This document shows, one piece after another, positions 26,167-35,511 of a DNA stretch of 64,000 bases. A program made the position numbers and the translations under genes. Within the stretch, counting starts at the first letter, position 1. Every line of letters starts with the position of its first letter. The stretch is from CBDFGN01 sp965247065. GTDB lineage: Bacteria; Bacteroidota; Bacteroidia; Cytophagales; Cyclobacteriaceae. The notes beneath the pieces are model-generated. The model did no database searches. It saw nothing but the letters and a program-made list of their open reading frames with translations, and had not been told where the DNA came from. The stretch is from contig CBDFGN010000005.1 in NCBI GenBank assembly GCA_965247065.1, positions 124,001 through 188,000 of the forward strand, in the 5' to 3' direction.

Positions 26167-27315
26167 CTAAAGCGCTTCGTTGACCTCCTTTTGGGCCTTC
26201 TCTACCGTCTCAAGATAATAGGACTCGTATTGAGGTAAAATCCGACTCACCTCAAAGTCTTTAGCCCTCTTCAAGGCATTTTGCTTGAATATGGACAGAT
26301 TTTCATCGGAAAGGACCAATAGCGACTTCTCTGTCATCTCATCCACATCTCCAACTTGGCACAAGAATCCTGTTATGCCATCCTGGTTGAGTTCAGGCAG
26401 CCCGCCGGCATTGGAAGAAATTATGGGCACTTCGCAAGCCATCGCCTCCAATGCCGCGAGACCGAAACTCTCTTTCTCGGAAGGAATAAGAAATAAGTCC
26501 GCCACCGAAAGCACCTCTTCCACAGCCTCCAACTTACCCAAAAACCGTATGTCGTTATGGGTGTCTAACTCACGGGCAAGGGATTCAACCGAGGCTCTTT
26601 CGGGTCCATCCCCCACCATTAACAGTTTGGCAGGCATTTCCTTGCGAATGTTGGAGAACACACGGACCACATCATGTACCCTCTTCACCTCCCTGAAATT
26701 GGATGTGTGAACGATCAATTTTTCTCCAGCCGGGCAGATCGCGGTTTTGAAGTGTTCCTTTTTCTGTCTTTTGAATCTTTCCAAGTCAATAAAGTTTGGG
26801 ATGACCCGAATTTCTTTAGTTATGCTGAAATGAGAGTAGGTGTCATTCTTTAAGTCCTCCGACACTGCGGTGACACCATCCGATTGGTTGATGCTGAAAG
26901 TAACTACCGGCTCGTAAGTAGCGTCCTTGCCCACAAGAGTGATATCGGTGCCGTGCAAGGTTGTCATAACCGGCATATGGATTCCGGCGGTAGCCAGAAT
27001 TTGTTTTGCCATGAAGGCAGCAGACGCGTGAGGGATGGCGTAATGTACATGCAAAAGATCAAGCTTCTCAAACTTCGCCACGTCCACCATTTTGCTCGCC
27101 AGGGCCAGTTCGTAAGGGGGATACCGAAAAAGAGGATAAGGGCTCACATCAACCTCATGGTAGAAAAGGTTTTCGTTGAAGAAATCCAGTCTAGTCGGCT
27201 GAGAGTAGGTTATGAAATGGATTCTATGCCCTTCCTTGGCCAGGGCTTTGCCCAGTTCGGTCGCTACGACGCCACTACCTCCGAAGGTTGGGTAGCAGAC
27301 TATTCCAATATTCAT
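26167..27315 (-). CDS. bshA: BshA, bacillithiol glucosaminyltransferase
   Basis: A 382-residue GT4 glycosyltransferase. It transfers GlcNAc from UDP-GlcNAc to L-malate, the first step of bacillithiol synthesis. The family N-terminus MNIGIVCYPTFGGSGVVA is diagnostic, as is the LHVHYAIPHASAA stretch. The C-terminal nucleotide-sugar region has LIPSEKESFGLAALEAMACEVP with the GT4 E-x7-E pattern. It implies that the organism uses bacillithiol as a low-molecular-weight thiol, as known for many Cytophagales; bshB and bshC are not in this window. It begins 15 nt downstream of the GH3 gene stop, on the same strand, so it may be co-transcribed with it. Confidence 0.93.
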   Translation of the reverse strand: MNIGIVCYPTFGGSGVVATELGKALAKEGHRIHFITYSQPTRLDFFNENLFYHEVDVSPYPLFRYPPYELALASKMVDVAKFEKLDLLHVHYAIPHASAAFMAKQILATAGIHMPVMTTLHGTDITLVGKDATYEPVVTFSINQSDGVTAVSEDLKNDTYSHFSITKEIRVIPNFIDLERFKRQKKEHFKTAICPAGEKLIVHTSNFREVKRVHDVVRVFSNIRKEMPAKLLMVGDGPERASVESLARELDTHNDIRFLGKLEAVEEVLSVADLFLIPSEKESFGLAALEAMACEVPIISSNAGGLPELNQDGITGFLCQVGDVDEMTEKSLLVLSDENLSIFKQNALKRAKDFEVSRILPQYESYYLETVEKAQKEVNEAL

Positions 27316-27330
27316 GATAAGGATTCAGGT

Positions 27331-30288
27331 TTACCAGGCTTGAGTACTTTCATAACTCCAAATAGATTCATATAGCACGTCTTGAATTCTTGTACGAATA
27401 TTTTTTTCAATTAGTTCCTCATTATCAGCATTTGGGTAGATACGGTTGGACAAAAAAACATAAATCAATTCAAATCCCGGATCAACCCAAACTGCGGTTC
27501 CGGTAAAACCCGTATGTCCATAAGTCCGCGATGTTGCAAAATCGGAGGTTGGGCCTCGGTAATTCCTTTGTTCGGGCTTGTCCCAACCTAAGCCCCTGCG
27601 GTTATCAGCTACGTGAAATTGGGTGTACTTTTCGATACTCCTTGGATGAAGATACCTGATCCCTCCATATTCCCCGTTTTGCAGGTTCATCTGCATAAGC
27701 TTGGCTAAATCAAGCGCGTTGCTGAACAATCCGGCATGTGCCGCAATGCCACCAAAAATGGAGGCCCCAGAGTCATGGACCAGTCCGCATAATAACTGAT
27801 GCCGGAAAGACTTTTCTCGCTCGGTTGGAGCAATTTTCTCGCACCCATGTTTGCTTAAAGGTTTATAAGTTAAACTTTTTAAGCCAATAGGCCCATAAAA
27901 GTTCTCAGCGAGGAACTCCTCCATCCGCTGGTTGAGTAGCTGATTTATTATGGGCAGCAAGTAATAATATCCGATATCGCTGTACTCATATTTGTGATTC
28001 TTCTGGTAGGGAACCCTTTGCCTGATTGGGTAGTTCACAACCCAGAACCAAAGAGAATCCATAAGCTGTGTGGATCCGAATAGCACCGGCGTGATTTCAT
28101 GCGGGTATGCCTGGCTGAATCGGTCATTGTAATAAACGGGATTATGTTTCCCTTTATCATCCAATGTTCTCTTCCAAAAGGGTACAAAAGGGATCAATCC
28201 CGCTTGGTGAATAAGGATCTCCTCCAGCGTTATGTCCTCTTTGTCCGTATTTTTGAGATCGTCCAGGTAGGAGGAGGCCTTGTGGGATGTGGCGAGTATT
28301 CCTTTGCCATCCAGAAACATCATCGCTTGCAGGGTAGCGGCGACCTTGCTCACTGAGGCTAGGTCATACAAAGTATTGTTAGTCACCGGGCGAATACTAT
28401 CATAGGTGTGGTAGCCAAACGGTCTCTGGTAAACAACCTGACCCTTTCGGGCCACCACAATTTGTCCTCCCGGCGCAGCCCGACCCGTGATTGTTGATTT
28501 CATGATGCTATCGATTCGCGCCAGAACTTTGGAATCCATTCCTACTGCCTCCGGTAGCGAATAGCCTAGTCGGCCTAGGTCCTGGGTTTTAAATCCACCA
28601 CCCTGAAGCATCGCTGGCGAGGCGGTTACTGGAAGGGTACCCTGAGAGCCTACTGCCCCGAAAATTACCTGGGCTGCGATGCGCTGGACCCAGGGATTGT
28701 CTTCATAAGCGCAGATTAAACTGGGAATCTCATCAAGGTAGGTCAGACTGTAAGGATTGCCAAAAACCACTACAACCAGGTTGGTGAGCCGGCCCAACTC
28801 GGCAATTAATTTAAGGTGCTCGTTCCGGAGACCATATTTTCCTGAAGCCGAGTTGTTGAGATTGTGGATTCCAACAACCAAGGTTTCATAATCTGAAAGC
28901 CTTTCTTTGATCAATCCCAAATCTTCGGAATCCTGAAGGTAGTAGGAGTCTACATCGGTAAACCGATTCAGATAGTCCTGAAATTCGGAAGTTCGATTGA
29001 TACCCAGACTCAATGACCCAATGGAGTTTGTGTCCAACACGGTTATAGGTAATAGGCCGAATGCATTACTGGCTACGGTTATGGCAGCCTGCAGTAGCTG
29101 GCGTTTGAGATTCAAAGCATGAGGATTATTCAGTCTCTGGTCCAGCTTGCCGGGGCTAAGTGGTTGCCATTTGTCAAGTCCAGACCAAAACTTGGCTTTT
29201 AAGATTTTGTGCACCCGCCGATTCAATTGATCGACAGTAATCTGTCCCCGGGAAAGGGCACTTTTCAAGCTTTCCCTGGCCCGGGGTAAGTTGGCAGGCA
29301 ACAGGAGGAGGTCATTACCCGCCTCAAAAGCCAGCAGCTCCGGTCCCTCATCTTTTTGGTATCCGACAAGGCTCTTCATATTCAGCGCATCGGTAATGGT
29401 TAGTCCTTCGAAGCTCAAACCATTACTCAGGAGTTCGGTTACGACTTTCGACGATAAGCTGGCGGGCAGAGCGGAATCATCCAATGCGGGCACACCCAGA
29501 TGACCTATCATCGTGGCCTGGAGGCCGTTTTGAAAAAGCCTCTCGAATGGATATATTTCAGTTTCGCGAAGACCTTGTGCAGAATTGTGGAGTGTTGGAA
29601 TCTTAATATGCGAGTCGGAGAAGGTATTGCCATGGCCTGGAAAGTGCTTGGCACAGGCAATAATGCCGCCATCCTGTAGCCCCTTCATATAGGCCAGTGC
29701 CTTAGTGGCCACTTTCTTCTTATCTTCTCCGAAGGATCGAACCCCAATAACGGGATTTCGAGAATTACTGTTAATATCCGCTACCGGGGCGAAATTGATA
29801 TGAACGCCAATGGACTTGCACTGACGGGCAATCTCCCTCCCCATTTCATAAATCAGGCTGTTATCCTCTATGGCTCCCAGGGTTATTTGTTTGGGGAAGC
29901 TTATAGTACTGTCAAGCCTCATCCCTAACCCCCATTCCAGGTCCATTCCAATAAGTAGTGGAATGGTCGCTTTTTCCTGGAAACGATTGACCAAACGCAA
30001 CTGGCGTTTGGGACCGCCCTGGAAAAACAGCAAACCGCCCACATGGTATTGGGTGACCAGGGTCTCCAAGCCGGCATTGAATTCCTCATTTTTATCCGAG
30101 TAGGCGGCGACCATGAATAGCTGACCAAGCTTTTGATCAAGGGTTAATTGAGCCAGGACACTATCAGCCCAGGCGTTGGCCCTATCTATCTGATTGCCAG
30201 CCGACAATAGTGGGCCATAGCTCATCATAGCGATATTGCAAAAGCACAAAAAACTAAAAACATTTTTGATTCGCCCTCCGTTCTTCAC
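27331..30288 (-). CDS. NagZ-type GH3 fused to serine hydrolase
   Basis: A 985-residue exported two-enzyme fusion. After a signal peptide (~1-30), residues ~35-395 form a GH3 beta-N-acetylhexosaminidase with the NagZ signature KHFPGHG (214-220) and its D-x-H dyad (D225, H227); the nucleophile is D300 in ITDALNM. A GH3 C-terminal domain follows (~410-575). Residues ~590-985 are a class C beta-lactamase/PBP-like hydrolase: SVSK with S645 and K648, YSD at the YxN position, and HTG near the C-terminus. NagZ removes GlcNAc from peptidoglycan fragments; the second domain may cleave a peptide or ester. This fusion recurs in Bacteroidota; its substrate is not established. Confidence 0.88.
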   Translation of the reverse strand: MKNGGRIKNVFSFLCFCNIAMMSYGPLLSAGNQIDRANAWADSVLAQLTLDQKLGQLFMVAAYSDKNEEFNAGLETLVTQYHVGGLLFFQGGPKRQLRLVNRFQEKATIPLLIGMDLEWGLGMRLDSTISFPKQITLGAIEDNSLIYEMGREIARQCKSIGVHINFAPVADINSNSRNPVIGVRSFGEDKKKVATKALAYMKGLQDGGIIACAKHFPGHGNTFSDSHIKIPTLHNSAQGLRETEIYPFERLFQNGLQATMIGHLGVPALDDSALPASLSSKVVTELLSNGLSFEGLTITDALNMKSLVGYQKDEGPELLAFEAGNDLLLLPANLPRARESLKSALSRGQITVDQLNRRVHKILKAKFWSGLDKWQPLSPGKLDQRLNNPHALNLKRQLLQAAITVASNAFGLLPITVLDTNSIGSLSLGINRTSEFQDYLNRFTDVDSYYLQDSEDLGLIKERLSDYETLVVGIHNLNNSASGKYGLRNEHLKLIAELGRLTNLVVVVFGNPYSLTYLDEIPSLICAYEDNPWVQRIAAQVIFGAVGSQGTLPVTASPAMLQGGGFKTQDLGRLGYSLPEAVGMDSKVLARIDSIMKSTITGRAAPGGQIVVARKGQVVYQRPFGYHTYDSIRPVTNNTLYDLASVSKVAATLQAMMFLDGKGILATSHKASSYLDDLKNTDKEDITLEEILIHQAGLIPFVPFWKRTLDDKGKHNPVYYNDRFSQAYPHEITPVLFGSTQLMDSLWFWVVNYPIRQRVPYQKNHKYEYSDIGYYYLLPIINQLLNQRMEEFLAENFYGPIGLKSLTYKPLSKHGCEKIAPTEREKSFRHQLLCGLVHDSGASIFGGIAAHAGLFSNALDLAKLMQMNLQNGEYGGIRYLHPRSIEKYTQFHVADNRRGLGWDKPEQRNYRGPTSDFATSRTYGHTGFTGTAVWVDPGFELIYVFLSNRIYPNADNEELIEKNIRTRIQDVLYESIWSYESTQAW

Positions 30289-30309
30289 TTATGATAAGAC
30301 TAAAAAGGT

Positions 30310-30317
30310 TAAATTTG
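30310..30317 (+). promoter_or_regulatory. Candidate -7 box for mutL operon
   Basis: TAAATTTG matches TAnnTTTG 25 nt upstream of the small membrane protein that heads the mutL-rhomboid operon. No -33 element at consensus spacing. Confidence 0.4.
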
Positions 30318-30342
30318 TGGAAGCTCGTAAGATAAAGAAATT

Positions 30343-30690
30343 ATGAAATTCCCTTCTTTGTTTCGGACCCCAAGGCCCCAAAGATTTAACGTCGTGCCCC
30401 GTTACTATGATCCGATTAAGGAGGATATTGACAACAGAACCTCTCGCATTAAGAAGGAGATAGAGGTGCTGAAAGATGGTGAACCTGCTCAATCCTCCTC
30501 CATCTCCGCGGCGTTTAGCCGCCGGTCAAGAGATAACCGGAAGTCCAGTACGGTGCAGCTTTTACTGATCCTCTTCTTTATCACAGCCTCAGTAGGGTAT
30601 CTGCAGTTTGGGAATAACATTCTATACCTGTTTCTGATTATTGTTCCTATCTATCTCTATTTCCGAATGAAGGGGAAAGCAGGTACTTAG
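30343..30690 (+). CDS. Small two-TM protein heading mutL operon
   Basis: A 115-residue conserved hypothetical. The first ~65 residues are basic and polar (R-T-P-R-P-Q-R-F-N-V-V-P-R-Y-Y-D-P), with a charged helical part (DIDNRTSRIKKEIEVLKDG). Two hydrophobic segments follow (~71-88 and ~91-108), and the C-terminus is short and basic. I recognise no domain. The stop codon directly abuts the mutL ATG, so it heads the operon with mutL and two rhomboid genes. That gives no clear functional clue. It is divergent from the GH3 fusion gene. Confidence 0.75.
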   Translation: MKFPSLFRTPRPQRFNVVPRYYDPIKEDIDNRTSRIKKEIEVLKDGEPAQSSSISAAFSRRSRDNRKSSTVQLLLILFFITASVGYLQFGNNILYLFLIIVPIYLYFRMKGKAGT

Positions 30691-32517
30691 ATGCCCGATA
30701 TTATTCACCTTCTTTCTGATTCTCTTGCTAATCAAATAGCCGCCGGGGAGGTTGTTCAAAGACCCGCCTCGGTTTTGAAGGAGCTCCTGGAAAATTCAAT
30801 TGACGCGGGAGCTACGCAGATCCAGGTGCTGATCAAGGATTCCGGAAAGACCCTCATCCAGGTGATTGACAACGGCCAGGGCATGACCGCGACTGACGCC
30901 CGAATGAGCTTCGAAAGACACGCCACCTCTAAAATTAACAAAACGGACGATCTATTTGATATTCGTACCATGGGCTTTCGAGGAGAGGCTTTGGCATCAG
31001 TGGCCGCAGTTGCCCAGGTGGAGATGAAAACCAAGACGCCTGGGGATGAGCTCGGGGCCTCGATATCAGTTTCGGGCTCGGAAGTTAAAAGCCAGGAGCC
31101 TGTATCCACTCCTGAAGGGACTTCCATCTCTGTTAGGAACCTGTTTTATAACGTCCCGGCGAGGCGCAATTTTTTGAAATCCAATCCTGTCGAGATGAGG
31201 CATCTGGTGGAGGAGTTCCAAAGAATATCTCTCTCTCAGCCGGAAATTGAATTCAGCTTATATCAGAATGACCTACCTATTTACAATCTAAAACCAGGCA
31301 AACTGAGCCAGCGGATCGTCCAAATTTTCGGTAAGAATTATCGGGAACAGTTGGTGGTTTGTAAGGAAGAAACGGACCATGCTCGAGTCCATGGTTACCT
31401 GGGCAAGCCAGAACATTCCAAAAAGACTCGAGGGGAGCAATTTTTCTTCGTGAATAAGCGATTTATCAAAAACCACTATCTCAACCATGCGGTTATGAAC
31501 GGCTTTCAAGGCTTGTTGCCTGAAGATAGCTTCCCATTTTATACGCTGTTCATCGATATCGATCCCCAGCACGTCGACGTTAACGTACATCCGACTAAGA
31601 CGGAGATCAAGTTTGATGATGAGCGAACAATATATGGTATCGTTCAAGCATCTGTGAAGCAGGCCCTGGGCACCCATCACGTCACACCATCTCTTGATTT
31701 TGACCTTGATGTAAACTTCAGAGGAATCCAATCAACCAAGGATATTCCAGTATCTGCCAAGACCCTAGCCCGGCGTGACTACGAGCAATTCCGCCAAACC
31801 CCGTGGGATAGCCGCAACCTTAGCAATTGGGAGACTCTTTATGGAGCCCCAGCAACTAATCCTAATGAAAGTCGCGAATTTCTGAGAGAGTCCATTCGGT
31901 TAGAAAGCGCGGCAAATCGAGGAGACTTGGGGAAAGGTGAACACTTCAAACCGGACCGTGAAACCATCCTGTTTCAGATTCACAGCCGGTTCATTGTGAC
32001 TCAGGTTAAATCTGGGATGATGCTGATTGATCAATTTTCAGCTCACGAACGCATTCTTTTTGAACGTTTCCAGGAAAATCTTACCAACAAAACTGGGGCC
32101 TCGCAGCAATTTCTGTTTCCTCAAACTCTCGAGATCAATCCCAGTAATATTGCCTTGGTACAAGAGTTGGAGGACGAAATCAAAACCCTTGGATTTAACT
32201 TTGATTATTTCGGGAAAAGCACCGTCGTAATAAATGGCATGCCCGCCAATCTTGCAGTCAACGAGAAGGAGGTTTTTGAGGGACTCATAGAGCAATTTAA
32301 GGAGAACAAATCCAAGCTGGATATTGGAAATTTTGAGAACATTGCCCGTTCTTTGGCAAAAAGATCGGCTATTCGGCCTGGTCAAAAGCTGGACGAGCGG
32401 GAAATGAGTACACTAATTGATCAGCTTTTTGCCTGTCAAAACCCGAATTACGCTCCAGACGGTCGAGGTACCTTCCTGGTTTTGGATGTGGATCAGATAG
32501 CCAACTTCTTTAAATAA
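30691..32517 (+). CDS. mutL: DNA mismatch repair protein MutL
   Basis: A 608-residue MutL. The GHKL ATPase domain shows ELLENSIDAGATQI, DNGQGM, GFRGEALASVAAVA and GTSISVRNLFYNVPARRNFLK. The C-terminal dimerisation domain contains DQFSAHERILFERF at D447, where endonuclease-type MutL proteins have DQHA-x2-E-x4-E: the first two residues fit, the next two are changed to F-S, while the following A-H-E-R is kept. Whether the protein still nicks DNA is uncertain. MutL couples MutS mismatch recognition to strand removal. Second gene of a plus-strand operon; the first rhomboid gene starts 9 nt downstream. Confidence 0.95.
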   Translation: MPDIIHLLSDSLANQIAAGEVVQRPASVLKELLENSIDAGATQIQVLIKDSGKTLIQVIDNGQGMTATDARMSFERHATSKINKTDDLFDIRTMGFRGEALASVAAVAQVEMKTKTPGDELGASISVSGSEVKSQEPVSTPEGTSISVRNLFYNVPARRNFLKSNPVEMRHLVEEFQRISLSQPEIEFSLYQNDLPIYNLKPGKLSQRIVQIFGKNYREQLVVCKEETDHARVHGYLGKPEHSKKTRGEQFFFVNKRFIKNHYLNHAVMNGFQGLLPEDSFPFYTLFIDIDPQHVDVNVHPTKTEIKFDDERTIYGIVQASVKQALGTHHVTPSLDFDLDVNFRGIQSTKDIPVSAKTLARRDYEQFRQTPWDSRNLSNWETLYGAPATNPNESREFLRESIRLESAANRGDLGKGEHFKPDRETILFQIHSRFIVTQVKSGMMLIDQFSAHERILFERFQENLTNKTGASQQFLFPQTLEINPSNIALVQELEDEIKTLGFNFDYFGKSTVVINGMPANLAVNEKEVFEGLIEQFKENKSKLDIGNFENIARSLAKRSAIRPGQKLDEREMSTLIDQLFACQNPNYAPDGRGTFLVLDVDQIANFFK

Positions 32518-32526
32518 ATAGAATTC

Positions 32527-33327
32527 ATGTTTGCTAATCTTACTCCAGTTGTTCGAAACCTCTTGCTTATCAACGTAGTGCTCTATTTCGTGGATTCATT
32601 GTTGGACGGCATGCCCAATCATTATCTGTCATTTTACAGCTACCTGTCGGACAAATTTGCACCCTATCAGCTGTTCACTTATATGTTCCTGCACGGCGGC
32701 TTTTTCCACCTGCTTAGTAACATGTTTGGTCTTTTCATTTTTGGCCCCTTATTGGAAAGATTTTGGGGAGGCCAGAAGTTTTTGGCGTTCTATCTTATTA
32801 CCGGAGTGGGTGCGGGAGTAATCTACTCGCTGGTGAATCTTTATGAATTCGAAAAGCTGGAATCTTCAGTAGATCAGTACATTGAAAGCCCGGCGCCGGA
32901 TGTTTTCTTTGCTTTTCTTAGGGATTACTATCCGAACTATACCATGGATAACAGGATCAATGAGATTGCAATTGGCTATGCCGAAAACCCAGAAAGTAGT
33001 AATTACGAGGAGGGCAGCGTTGCGGTTGTCCGGGGACTCTCACAAAGGACGATCAATGATTCCAGTATGCTTGGCGCTTCCGGCGCAGTGTTTGGAATAT
33101 TATTGGCTTTCGGAATGTTATTCCCCAACACTGAGTTACTTTTGCTGTTTCCACCTATGCCGGTAAAGGCAAAGTACCTGGTAGCATTCTATGGCATTTA
33201 TACGATCTTCGCTGGAATAGAAAAAGCGCCTGGTGATAATGTGGCCCATTTTGCCCATTTAGGTGGTATGATTGTTGCTTTCATTCTCATTAAGATCTGG
33301 CAGTCAGACCGACGTAATTTCTATTAG
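32527..33327 (+). CDS. Rhomboid intramembrane serine protease (1)
   Basis: A 266-residue rhomboid protease with about six membrane helices. The catalytic dyad is S185 in GASGAVFG and H244 in HFAHLGG; the conserved H-G-G-F-F-H-L-L-S-N-M motif in the second helix is intact. A hydrophilic, acidic loop (~115-165) between the second and third helices is longer than in GlpG-type enzymes. Rhomboids cut membrane-spanning segments of partner proteins. The gene sits 9 nt after mutL and its TAG directly abuts the ATG of a second rhomboid gene. No substrate can be proposed from the context. Confidence 0.9.
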   Translation: MFANLTPVVRNLLLINVVLYFVDSLLDGMPNHYLSFYSYLSDKFAPYQLFTYMFLHGGFFHLLSNMFGLFIFGPLLERFWGGQKFLAFYLITGVGAGVIYSLVNLYEFEKLESSVDQYIESPAPDVFFAFLRDYYPNYTMDNRINEIAIGYAENPESSNYEEGSVAVVRGLSQRTINDSSMLGASGAVFGILLAFGMLFPNTELLLLFPPMPVKAKYLVAFYGIYTIFAGIEKAPGDNVAHFAHLGGMIVAFILIKIWQSDRRNFY

Positions 33328-34230
33328 ATGCAGCAGGGAGTAGGTGTGTTGGACGAATTCAAGGACGCTTTTAACAAGCCTAACAATGAGTTGATCCAGA
33401 TCATTCTGATCAATATCGGGGTATTCGTAGTCCTGAAAATGTTCCAGGTATTCCTGACATTGGGCGGAGCTGCAGATATCTACGGATTGATCCTTAACCA
33501 GGTTATGTTACCCTCTTCTTTTGAAGGGTTTATTACTAAGCCTTGGACACTGATCACCTATTTCTTTACTCACGAAGGGATAATTCATATTCTCTTCAAT
33601 ATGCTTTTTCTCTATTGGTTTGGCAAGCTGATCGTTGAGTATCTGGGCAGCAAAAAGCTATTCTCGCTCTACTTCCTTGGGGGGATTGCAGGTGGACTTT
33701 TTTTCATATTGATCTATAATATACTTCCGATTTTTCAAGACCGTGTGACATCCTCAATGATGCTGGGAGCTTCAGCAGGGGTATTCGCCGTGGTAGTAGG
33801 GGCGGCTACCCTTATTCCGAATTACACGTTTTTCTTGCTGATACTGGGTCCGATACGCATAAAGTACATTGCCATTTTCTACGTTTTTCTGTCCTTTATC
33901 CAAACCATAGGAAATAACGCCGGCGGGGAACTGGCCCATTTGGGAGGGGCACTTATCGGTTACTTTTATGTGCGGCAGATCCACAAAGGGAACGACATTG
34001 GAATTTGGATCATCAGCGCCCGGGATTTTATCAAGAGTTTTTTCGTAAGCACCCCCAAGATTAAGGTTAGCTACAAACGTTCCGGTCGCTCCGCCAACCG
34101 CTCAGCAGGCAAGACTGGAAGTGTTGAGCAAGACGAAATAGACGCCATCCTGGATAAGATATCTGACTCCGGGTATGACAGCTTGACCAAGGAGGAGAAG
34201 GAAAAGCTGTTCAACGCCTCGAAGAAGTGA
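33328..34230 (+). CDS. Rhomboid protease (2) with C-terminal extension
   Basis: A 300-residue rhomboid. The dyad is S149 in GASAGVFA and H204 in ELAHLGG; HEGIIHILFNM replaces the usual H-G/x-x-x-H-x-x-x-N signature and keeps its key His and Asn. A cytoplasmic tail of ~85 residues follows: a basic R-S-G-R-S-A-N-R stretch and a helical, acidic end (EIDAILDKISDSGYDSLT) resembling DUF6576-type tails of Bacteroidota rhomboids. It is not a simple copy of the upstream rhomboid: sequence is quite different. Last gene of the mutL operon; a possible weak terminator (AAGG / CCTT then ATTTT) is at 34301-34318. Confidence 0.88.
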   Translation: MQQGVGVLDEFKDAFNKPNNELIQIILINIGVFVVLKMFQVFLTLGGAADIYGLILNQVMLPSSFEGFITKPWTLITYFFTHEGIIHILFNMLFLYWFGKLIVEYLGSKKLFSLYFLGGIAGGLFFILIYNILPIFQDRVTSSMMLGASAGVFAVVVGAATLIPNYTFFLLILGPIRIKYIAIFYVFLSFIQTIGNNAGGELAHLGGALIGYFYVRQIHKGNDIGIWIISARDFIKSFFVSTPKIKVSYKRSGRSANRSAGKTGSVEQDEIDAILDKISDSGYDSLTKEEKEKLFNASKK

Positions 34231-34242
34231 CTAATAGGTTTC

Positions 34243-34472
34243 AAGTCTCAAGTACTAAGTCCCAGTTTGTCGTGCCTAATAACGTTGACCGTTTTAAGTA
34301 AAGGTTAAACCTTATTTTCCGTCATCATTGTACCCCCAGGTTGTTGGTATGTTGATAACCGATGCTGGTCTTTGTTGGTCATTGGTATCTTCGAAATTTG
34401 AAGGAACTGTTACTTGAGAGCAAAAGCTTTTTGTTTGTCAGCTGCTTCAAATTGAAACAGGACCTGGGACTT
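34243..34472. repeat. Inverted pair of heptamer-type repeats
   Basis: Plus strand 34243-34263 holds three 7-nt units in register (AAGTCTC, AAGTACT, AAGTCCC). The minus strand carries AAGTCCC at 34466-34472, followed by similar degenerate units (AGGTCCT, GTTTCAA). The two runs face each other across the rhomboid/rlmN convergent gap. They resemble the AAATCTC units at 1739-1773. No function known. Confidence 0.45.
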
Positions 34473-34476
34473 CAAA

Positions 34477-35511
34477 CTACACCTCGCGGTTAGCCAACTG
34501 CCCGCACGCAGCGTTTATGTCCTTCCCCCTAGATCGCCTGACTGTAACACTTACTCCATTTTTTCCCAGAAACCGGGCGAATTCATCCAGTTTTGATACT
34601 GTGGTATTGGTGAAATCTGCCTCGGAAATCGGGTTGTATTCAATTAGATTTACTTTACAGGGGATCTTGCGGGTGAACTCGAAAAGTTCCTTGGCGTCAT
34701 CAAGGGAGTCGTTGAATTGGTCGAATACAATATACTCCAAGGTAATACGGCTATGTGTCTTGGAGTAAAAGTAGTTTAGAGCCAAGGCCAGGGTTGCTAG
34801 CGTATTGTGGTGGTTGATGGGCATAATGGTTCCTCTTTTTTGATCATTGGCAGCGTGCAGGGATAAAGCCAAATTGAATTTGACCAGGTCATCACCCAAC
34901 TGCCTTATCATTTTGGCAATTCCGGCCGTGGAAATGGTGATCCTTCTCGAAGCCATGTTCAAGCCATCAGAGGAGATGATCCGGTCAATGGCGGAAAGAA
35001 CATTGCTGTAGTTAAGGAGAGGCTCACCCATGCCCATAAAGACAATGTTGGTAAGAGGGGTTTTGTAACTGTCCGCCGCTTGCCGTCCGAGATGGACCAC
35101 CTGATCGTAGATTTCTCCCGGGTCCAGATTACGGATCCGATCCATATAGCCGGTTGCGCAGAATTTGCAAGACAATGAGCAACCGACCTGTGATGAAACG
35201 CAGGCCGTCATTCGATCCTTGGCAGGGATCAGCACTCCCTCAACCAGATGCTCGTCGTTGAGTCGAAATGAACTCTTGATCGTTCCGTCGGCGCTGGTTT
35301 GCATCTGGTTTATGAGCAATGGATTGATTGCGAAATGCTCGTTCAAAAGATCCCGGGTCTTAACCGATAGATTAGACATCTGATCGAAGCTGTGTACCGA
35401 TTTTTTCCATAGCCACTCCTGCACCTGCCGTGCACGGTAGTTTTTCTCGCCATGCTCCAGTAAAAAAGCTTCGAGCTCGGTGGACGATTGCAAGCGGATA
35501 TCCTTTTTCAC
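34477..35511 (-). CDS. rlmN: Dual 23S rRNA/tRNA adenine-C2 methyltransferase RlmN
   Basis: A 344-residue radical SAM enzyme that methylates C2 of A2503 in 23S rRNA and A37 of some tRNAs. The CxxxCxxC cluster is C111, C115, C118 (GCSLSCKFCATGYM). The catalytic C336, near the C-terminus in INAACGQL, is the methyl-bound cysteine. Other family blocks are present: IVFMGMGEPLLNYSNV, RRITISTAGIA and LALSLHAA. Length is typical. A candidate -7 box (minus-strand TATCTTTG at 35520-35527) ends 8 nt before the ATG, so the leader would be very short. Confidence 0.95.
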   Translation of the reverse strand: MKKDIRLQSSTELEAFLLEHGEKNYRARQVQEWLWKKSVHSFDQMSNLSVKTRDLLNEHFAINPLLINQMQTSADGTIKSSFRLNDEHLVEGVLIPAKDRMTACVSSQVGCSLSCKFCATGYMDRIRNLDPGEIYDQVVHLGRQAADSYKTPLTNIVFMGMGEPLLNYSNVLSAIDRIISSDGLNMASRRITISTAGIAKMIRQLGDDLVKFNLALSLHAANDQKRGTIMPINHHNTLATLALALNYFYSKTHSRITLEYIVFDQFNDSLDDAKELFEFTRKIPCKVNLIEYNPISEADFTNTTVSKLDEFARFLGKNGVSVTVRRSRGKDINAACGQLANREV

